From positions 1 through 56,637 of the forward strand of contig CAMHPC010000002.1 in NCBI GenBank assembly GCA_946186945.1: DNA of 56,637 nt, given 5' to 3'. Both the position numbers and the translations under genes were made by a program. The stretch's first letter is position 1. Each line of letters starts with the position of its first letter. Below, one piece after another: positions 51,566-56,637 of this stretch. The stretch comes from an uncultured Prevotella sp. Lineage in GTDB: Bacteria > Bacteroidota > Bacteroidia > Bacteroidales > Bacteroidaceae. The notes below the pieces were generated by a model. It worked only from the letters and a program-made list of their open reading frames with translations, did not search any database and was not told the DNA's origin.

Positions 51566-54500
51566 TTATTTGAAAATAGTCTTCTTTCCATTGACGATAT
51601 AAATGCCCTTGCCGGGTTTTGTCACGCGACGACCCTGCAAGTCGTATATGGCAGAAGAAGCGTCGGAAGGCAGCGTAGCCTCGTGAATGCCCGTCACAGA
51701 CTCGTCCCAGACCACCGATATGCCATTGGCAGCCGTGTCGGAATTGAGAGCAGCGGAGAGCACCTGCAAGTACGCCTTGTTGGCAGGCATTTTCGATGAA
51801 GCCTCCGCCTCAGCGATTTTGATGAACTTGCCCGACTTGAGCATGAAGTTGGTATAGTCGCCATCCGTGGCATCGATATGTGTAGGCACAGTGACCGCTA
51901 CCAGGTCATCATCGGCAGAAGCGTCAGCCTCGTCTGCAGTAGCATAGAGAGTGTATTGCTCGCCCGCCGTGCCACGCAGCAGCACACCGGTATTGGCAGG
52001 AACCACCCCTGCTATCGCCTGTGTGCTGATAGCACCTGCCTCAGCATCAAACGTAGTGCAGGTATATGCCTTCAGGCCCTCAGGCAGATTAACCTTCTCG
52101 GCGGCACTAAACGTAGCATAGCCCGATGACGGGATAGTAATGGTGTAACTGTCGTGATGTCTGCGCATCAGACCGCCTGCACCGCAGTGCGCCACCGACT
52201 TGTCATAAGCCGCAGCCTCGCTGTAGGTAGTGCCGTCTTCGCCGATAATATTATCACTATAGGAGAACATCCCATCTGACGATATCACACCATCGACATT
52301 CCATCCTTCGCCCACATAGACAGCCTCCAGATTATGAGAAGTAAACATCTGATTGGAAGAAAGCAGATTGGGAGTGGACCATGAAGAGAGGTCGAGCGAC
52401 TTAACTCCCGAGTCAGAGAACATCACGTTAGTATGAATCAGGTTTTCAGTATTCCATCCGCTCATATCCAACGATTTCAACTCACTGTCATAACAGAACA
52501 TCCACGACATGTCGGTGACATTCTGCGTATCGAAATGACTAACGTCCGCACCCGTCAAGTATTGGCAAGAATAGAACATACCCCTCATGCTTGTGACATC
52601 ACTTGTATTGAGATACTCCATTCCCTCGATAGTAGTCAGATAGTTCATTCTCGAGAACCAATAGGCAGTGGTGGTGGGTCGCACCTGCGAGAATGACGGT
52701 TCGAATACCACTTTCCGAGTGTCGCCATCCCATGCAGCCCATGGAGTGCTGAAAGCAGATGTATAGTAAGTAGAATAGAGCGAAGAAGTGATGACAACAT
52801 CTCCATACCAGAGATTGGAGATATCGATTGGGGAAGATGAGCCCTCAGGCGTGAAAGAAGTTTCGCCCATCAGGTTTTGATCGGTATAGGTGAGATAAAC
52901 CGTCTTCTGCTCGTCATTGAATATGGCGTAAGGCTGAGCACCGAAGTTCACATCACCACCATTCTTCAGGTATCCACCGGCGGAATAGTGAGCCACGTCT
53001 TTGTTTACCACAGCATCATTGTATGTAGTGCCATCCTGTCCCTCTATGACGGTGCATCCGGTGAACATATTGGCATCGGCAGTCACATTGTTTGTTTTCC
53101 AGAGATTGCTCACATACACATCCTTCAGCGATGAGCATCCATTGAAGAGCGAACTCATATCAGTCACGTTGCCGGTATAGAGATTTTTCAGATTGAGCGT
53201 AGTAAGTTTGGCACAGCCTTTAAACATGCTTTTCATATCTTTTATACCGCAAGTATTGAGACGGCTCATATCGAGAGCAGTGAGGTTGGAGCAACCACTG
53301 AACATACTTGCCACTCCATCTACCTGTGTAAAGTCCCAGCGACTGAGATCGAGGGTAGAGACACCCGAACAGTTAGTAAACATTTCTTCCATGCTGCTCA
53401 CCTTATGAGTGTCCCACTGGCTGACATCGAGAGTCTGCACCCCCTTGCAACCATTGAACATATTGTTTAAATTCTCAGCATTGGATGTATCCCACTGGCT
53501 CACATCGAGGGCAGAGAGAGAGAAGCAGTTGTAGAACATGAACCTCATATCCGTCACATTGCTTGTGTCCCATCCACTAACATCGAGCGGAGAATAGAGG
53601 TATCTACAGTCATAGAACATGAAACTCATGTCGGTCACCTTGGATGTGTTCCATTTACTCACGTCGAGACCGTAGAGACCTGTACAGCCATAGAACATCT
53701 CATACATGGTCTCCACATTGCCAGTGTCCCACGTAGAGACGTCGAGATTGTTGCCCAAATCCTCGCAGCCGTAGAACATGCGTTCGAAGGAAGTGACATT
53801 TGACGTATCCCATCCGCTGCCGAAGGATATTTCCTCCAGGTTATTGCAGTTGTAGAACATATCCGCCATGCTGGTAATCTTGCTTGTATTCCAAGAACTG
53901 AGGTTCAGTCTTTGCAGAGCCTTACATCCGTTGAACATCAATGCCATATTCTCCACATTGGCAGTGTTCCATCCCTCTACATCGAGAGTCTTCAGGTTAG
54001 CGCATCCACGGAACATATTTGACATATTGGTGACATTGCTGACATCCCATCCGCTGAGGTTGAGCGAAGTAACCTTATTGTTTTGGAACATCAAATGCAT
54101 ATTTGTGACCTTGGAAGTATTGAAGGCAGAGATTTCACCGATTGTAGAAACTTTACATCCAGAGAACATAAAGCCCATATCCGTCATCTCACTCGTATCG
54201 AGATTGCTGAGTCCATTGAGGTAAACGAGTTGGCTCATGCTCTGGAACCACGCACATCCGTTTTTCGGTTTTACATCCCGGAATGACGATTCGATGTTGA
54301 CCACATATATCTGTCTGGCTTGAAAGTAATCGCTCCATCCTGGTGTACCTGTATAATTAGTCACCTCGTCACCCTTGAAGATTTTAGTGATAGTTTTCGA
54401 AGAAGATGAGCCCTCAGGAGTGAACTGATCACCCACCTCCAGGTCCTCCTCTCGATAGGTGAAATAGAGATACCGGTTTTGGTCGGTAAAGACAGCGTAA

Positions 54501-55468
54501 GCAGTCTTGCCAGGCAGTGCACTGTAATCCTCCACAGTCCATCCAGCGGGTATGCCATTGACATTATCATTGGCATCCTGTCCCACGGTCCAACTCTCCA
54601 TGCCAGCCGCTTTGACAAAGGTACCATTGTCAGCCACCCTGCCGAGCCAGTTGACGGTGCAGTAGTCTGCCGATATGTCCGTAGCCAGGCACTTCACGTA
54701 ATTGAGATTAGAACAGCCAGAGAACATGCTGCTGTAGCATCCCTCCACCAAAGAGGCTGCTGGCAGTTCGGGAGCCTCGGTCAGGCTGGTGCAGCCCATG
54801 AACATATCACTGTAGCAGGCATTTGCCAGAGTAGTGGCGGACAGTTGTGGACCCACGGCGAGACTGGAGCAGTTCATAAACATAGCGCTGTAGCACCATT
54901 CCTGCAATTGTGTGGCAGGCAGTTCGGGTGCTCGGGTGATACCCTGGCAGTTGCTGAACAGACCGTCGTAGCAGTTGATAGTGAGCGTAGTAGCCGGCAG
55001 CACGATATCCTTCGTAGGGTGGTTGAGGATAGTGTTGTTTGCTTCGAAGTCACTTCTCTCGAAGAGATGGAAGAAAGCATACGACTTTGTGAGCGCAGTG
55101 TTTGTAGCAAATCCATCCTGATCTATCAGACTCATTATATTGCCATAGACATAGCATTGGTTTGAGCATTCCAGTCGGAAGCCCGCCCCTGTGCTTTCGT
55201 CGTAGCAGGTGCCGTTATTGCCCCGGAAACTCACCACATCGTTGGCAGCCACATTGATGGGCGTATTCCACGTAGCTTCGGTCCATTCGCCATCATTCAG
55301 CCGATACTGAATGGCATCGAGCGTAGGCGAAGACCACTGTTCCCAGTTCACAGCCACAGTGCCAGCCTCGAGGGCCTGGAAGGTGAGCGGAGTGGAGGTC
55401 ATGTCCTGCGCCTTTGCGCCCGTAGCAATTACTACGAGGGCAAGAATGAGAGTAATAATTTTTTTCAT
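51566..55468 (-). CDS. BspA-like surface protein with DUF285 leucine-rich repeats and T9SS-like tail
   Basis: The ATG at 55468 opens a signal peptide (MKKIITLILALVVIATGAKA); about 1300 residues. After a beta-rich start come four repeats of the type LPATxLxxxCYxxMFxGC (about 155-260). Then two similar modules follow: a cap of about 95 residues (AYAVFTDQNRYLYFTYREED near 323; PYAIFNDEQKTVYLTYTDQN near 848) and a DUF285 repeat block, with 15 repeats of WDTSNVTDMxxMFxxC in the first (about 415-805) and 5 more degenerate ones in the second (about 945-1075). A beta-rich domain and a tail IYDLQGRRVTKPGKGIYIVN end it, resembling a type IX sorting domain. BspA proteins bind host matrix proteins and help coaggregation. 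Promoter TAACTTTG at 55509-55502. Confidence 0.9.
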   Translation of the reverse strand: MKKIITLILALVVIATGAKAQDMTSTPLTFQALEAGTVAVNWEQWSSPTLDAIQYRLNDGEWTEATWNTPINVAANDVVSFRGNNGTCYDESTGAGFRLECSNQCYVYGNIMSLIDQDGFATNTALTKSYAFFHLFERSDFEANNTILNHPTKDIVLPATTLTINCYDGLFSNCQGITRAPELPATQLQEWCYSAMFMNCSSLAVGPQLSATTLANACYSDMFMGCTSLTEAPELPAASLVEGCYSSMFSGCSNLNYVKCLATDISADYCTVNWLGRVADNGTFVKAAGMESWTVGQDANDNVNGIPAGWTVEDYSALPGKTAYAVFTDQNRYLYFTYREEDLEVGDQFTPEGSSSSKTITKIFKGDEVTNYTGTPGWSDYFQARQIYVVNIESSFRDVKPKNGCAWFQSMSQLVYLNGLSNLDTSEMTDMGFMFSGCKVSTIGEISAFNTSKVTNMHLMFQNNKVTSLNLSGWDVSNVTNMSNMFRGCANLKTLDVEGWNTANVENMALMFNGCKALQRLNLSSWNTSKITSMADMFYNCNNLEEISFGSGWDTSNVTSFERMFYGCEDLGNNLDVSTWDTGNVETMYEMFYGCTGLYGLDVSKWNTSKVTDMSFMFYDCRYLYSPLDVSGWDTSNVTDMRFMFYNCFSLSALDVSQWDTSNAENLNNMFNGCKGVQTLDVSQWDTHKVSSMEEMFTNCSGVSTLDLSRWDFTQVDGVASMFSGCSNLTALDMSRLNTCGIKDMKSMFKGCAKLTTLNLKNLYTGNVTDMSSLFNGCSSLKDVYVSNLWKTNNVTADANMFTGCTVIEGQDGTTYNDAVVNKDVAHYSAGGYLKNGGDVNFGAQPYAIFNDEQKTVYLTYTDQNLMGETSFTPEGSSSPIDISNLWYGDVVITSSLYSTYYTSAFSTPWAAWDGDTRKVVFEPSFSQVRPTTTAYWFSRMNYLTTIEGMEYLNTSDVTSMRGMFYSCQYLTGADVSHFDTQNVTDMSWMFCYDSELKSLDMSGWNTENLIHTNVMFSDSGVKSLDLSSWSTPNLLSSNQMFTSHNLEAVYVGEGWNVDGVISSDGMFSYSDNIIGEDGTTYSEAAAYDKSVAHCGAGGLMRRHHDSYTITIPSSGYATFSAAEKVNLPEGLKAYTCTTFDAEAGAISTQAIAGVVPANTGVLLRGTAGEQYTLYATADEADASADDDLVAVTVPTHIDATDGDYTNFMLKSGKFIKIAEAEASSKMPANKAYLQVLSAALNSDTAANGISVVWDESVTGIHEATLPSDASSAIYDLQGRRVTKPGKGIYIVNGKKTIFK

Positions 55469-55501
55469 ATATATAATAGTTTTGTAAGTTTTTTTATCAC
55501 G

Positions 55502-55509
55502 CAAAGTTA
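55502..55509 (-). promoter_or_regulatory. -7 box for the BspA-like gene
   Basis: TAACTTTG on the minus strand, full match to TAnnTTTG, 34 bp upstream of the signal-peptide ATG; no clear -33 TTTG. Confidence 0.55.
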
Positions 55510-55680
55510 GAGAAAAAAATATTAACTACATTTTTCCTCAGCAGTGATTTTGACGAGTCGTGGTCTGTGCGTGATGAACGTATCATTTCAAATGATGAGG
55601 GTTCGGAGGCGACTTTCCCCTTTTGCGCTTCGACAAAACCGAAACGGACGGTGGCTCTTCTGGTTTGCGGTTCAGATACA

Positions 55681-55700
55681 AAAATGTGCGAGCACATTTT
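55681..55700 (+). promoter_or_regulatory. Perfect dyad overlapping the uvrB -33 element, candidate operator
   Basis: AAAATGTGC (55681-55689), centre GA, GCACATTTT (55692-55700): 9-bp arms, perfect. ATAC/GTAT extend the symmetry outward with one extra A on the left. The right arm shares its last T's with the -33 TTTG (55698-55701) of the uvrB promoter, so a bound dimer would block RNA polymerase. Confidence 0.6.
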
Positions 55701-55728
55701 GTATTGTATTCGATTTGCACTAATTTTG
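55698..55728 (+). promoter_or_regulatory. Promoter of uvrB
   Basis: TTTG (55698-55701), 19 bp, then TAATTTTG (55721-55728): full match to the Bacteroidetes promoter at ideal spacing, 22 bp from the uvrB ATG. Confidence 0.75.
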
Positions 55729-55750
55729 CAAAACGAAAGGATAGAACGAT

Positions 55751-56637
55751 ATGGATTTCAATATAACCTCAAAATTTCAACCTACCGGCGACCAGCCCGA
55801 AGCCATCCGCCAACTTGTGGAGGGCGTGAAGCGTGGCGATCCCGCCCAGGTGCTGCTCGGTGTGACAGGCTCGGGCAAGACCTTCACCATGGCCAACGTC
55901 ATAGCGAAGGTGCAGCGCCCCACCCTCATCCTGAGTCACAACAAGACTCTCGCCGCCCAGTTGTACGAGGAGATGAAGAATTTCTTCCCCGAGAACGCCG
56001 TAGAATACTACGTGTCGTACTACGACTACTACCAGCCCGAGGCCTACCTGCCCACCAGCGACACCTACATAGAGAAAGACCTTGCCATCAACGACGAGAT
56101 AGACAAGTTGCGCCTCTCCGCCGTCAGTGCCCTCCTCTCCGGCAGGCGCGACGTGGTAGTGGTGAGCAGCGTGTCGTGCATCTACGGCATGGGCGGTCCT
56201 ATGTCCATGGCCAACAGCGTCATCAGCATCCGCAAGGGCGAGAGCGTGAACCGCAACCAGTTTCTGCGCCGCCTGGTCGACGCCCTCTACACCCGCAACG
56301 ACATAGAGCCCAGCCGTGGCGACTTCCGTGTGAAGGGCGACACCGTGGACATCTTCATGGCATACAGCGACAACGTGCTGCGCGTAGTGTTCTGGGACGA
56401 CGAGATAGAGCGCATAGAGGAATTGGAGAGCACGAGCATGCACCGCGTAGGCAGTTTCGATGAGTATCAGATATACCCCGGCAACCTCTTCGTCACCTCC
56501 AAGGAGCAGCAAGAGCGTGCCATCCGCATGATACAGGACGACCTGGTGGAGCGCATCGCCTACTACCAGTCACTGGGCGACGAGATAAAAGCCCAGCGCA
56601 TAAAAGAGCGCGTGGAGTACGACATAGAAATGATAAA
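55751..56637 (+). CDS. uvrB: UvrABC system protein B, N-terminal part (cut by window edge)
   Basis: The ATG at 55751 opens a frame that runs off the right end (295 codons visible). UvrB is the damage-verifying helicase-like subunit of nucleotide excision repair. Marks: FQPTGDQPEAIRQLVEG at 9-25, Walker A GVTGSGKT (37-44), TLILSHNKTLAAQLYEEM (motif Ia), the beta-hairpin region YYVSYYDYYQPEAYLP with the Tyr cluster that clamps DNA, and VVVVSSVSCIYGMG. All expected residues are intact. It has its own promoter with an overlapping dyad. The 282-bp gap to the BspA gene otherwise holds only the two promoters. Confidence 0.96.
   Translation, partial: MDFNITSKFQPTGDQPEAIRQLVEGVKRGDPAQVLLGVTGSGKTFTMANVIAKVQRPTLILSHNKTLAAQLYEEMKNFFPENAVEYYVSYYDYYQPEAYLPTSDTYIEKDLAINDEIDKLRLSAVSALLSGRRDVVVVSSVSCIYGMGGPMSMANSVISIRKGESVNRNQFLRRLVDALYTRNDIEPSRGDFRVKGDTVDIFMAYSDNVLRVVFWDDEIERIEELESTSMHRVGSFDEYQIYPGNLFVTSKEQQERAIRMIQDDLVERIAYYQSLGDEIKAQRIKERVEYDIEMI

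Overview
The window looks like a chromosomal segment from a member of Bacteroidales, most likely Prevotellaceae. The pointers are the Bacteroidetes-type RNA polymerase omega beside bamD and a DUF4293 protein, a large BspA-like DUF285 repeat protein followed by a 53-residue peptide, type IX secretion-like C-terminal tails, TonB-dependent receptors, a class II ribonucleotide reductase, and many copies of the Bacteroidetes promoter (TTTG, about 19 bp, TAnnTTTG). I saw no phage, insertion sequence, CRISPR array, rRNA or tRNA.

Layout from left to right. 1-2.1 kb: start of a phosphopantetheinyl transferase, divergent from a higB-higA toxin-antitoxin pair joined to menC. 2.1-8.2 kb: a TIGR02757 protein, an M16 peptidase, deoD and a DUF4301 protein. 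8.3-12.9 kb: a (p)ppGpp synthetase with an apparently dead hydrolase half, and a malic enzyme-phosphotransacetylase fusion. 12.9-18.4 kb: a secreted subtilase, then a TPP-riboswitch operon for thiamine uptake (TonB receptor plus PnuT). 18.4-25.4 kb: dnaA, an MCE protein, a cell-wall amidase, folB and nrdJ. 25.5-28.7 kb: hisG-hisD-hisC. 29.1-30.0 kb: a DUF3791/DUF3990/DUF3791 cassette whose middle gene is broken. 30.1-36.5 kb: a ThrE-type exporter, divergent from a MATE-MltF-like-TonB receptor operon. 36.5-41.6 kb: serB, uvrD/pcrA, mtgA and an OmpA lipoprotein. 41.8-49.0 kb: proS, a DUF6263-like protein, a frameshifted PfkB sugar kinase, truA with its catalytic Asp replaced, and a second M16 peptidase. 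49.1-50.8 kb: bamD-rpoZ-DUF4293. 50.8-51.4 kb: a gene-free stretch full of short palindromes and GAGCGAAGCGAC repeats. 51.4-55.5 kb: the BspA-like protein and its small companion. 55.75 kb to the end: start of uvrB.

Most genes are housekeeping or envelope genes in short, tightly packed operons with ATGA overlaps, separated by strong bidirectional hairpin terminators. The best leads are the TruA active-site substitution, the two genes with frame lesions (sugar kinase and DUF3990), the dyad overlapping the uvrB promoter, the 44-bp palindrome upstream of dnaA, the palindrome/repeat island, and the BspA-linked small protein. Functions come from reading the translated sequences by eye; no database search was run.
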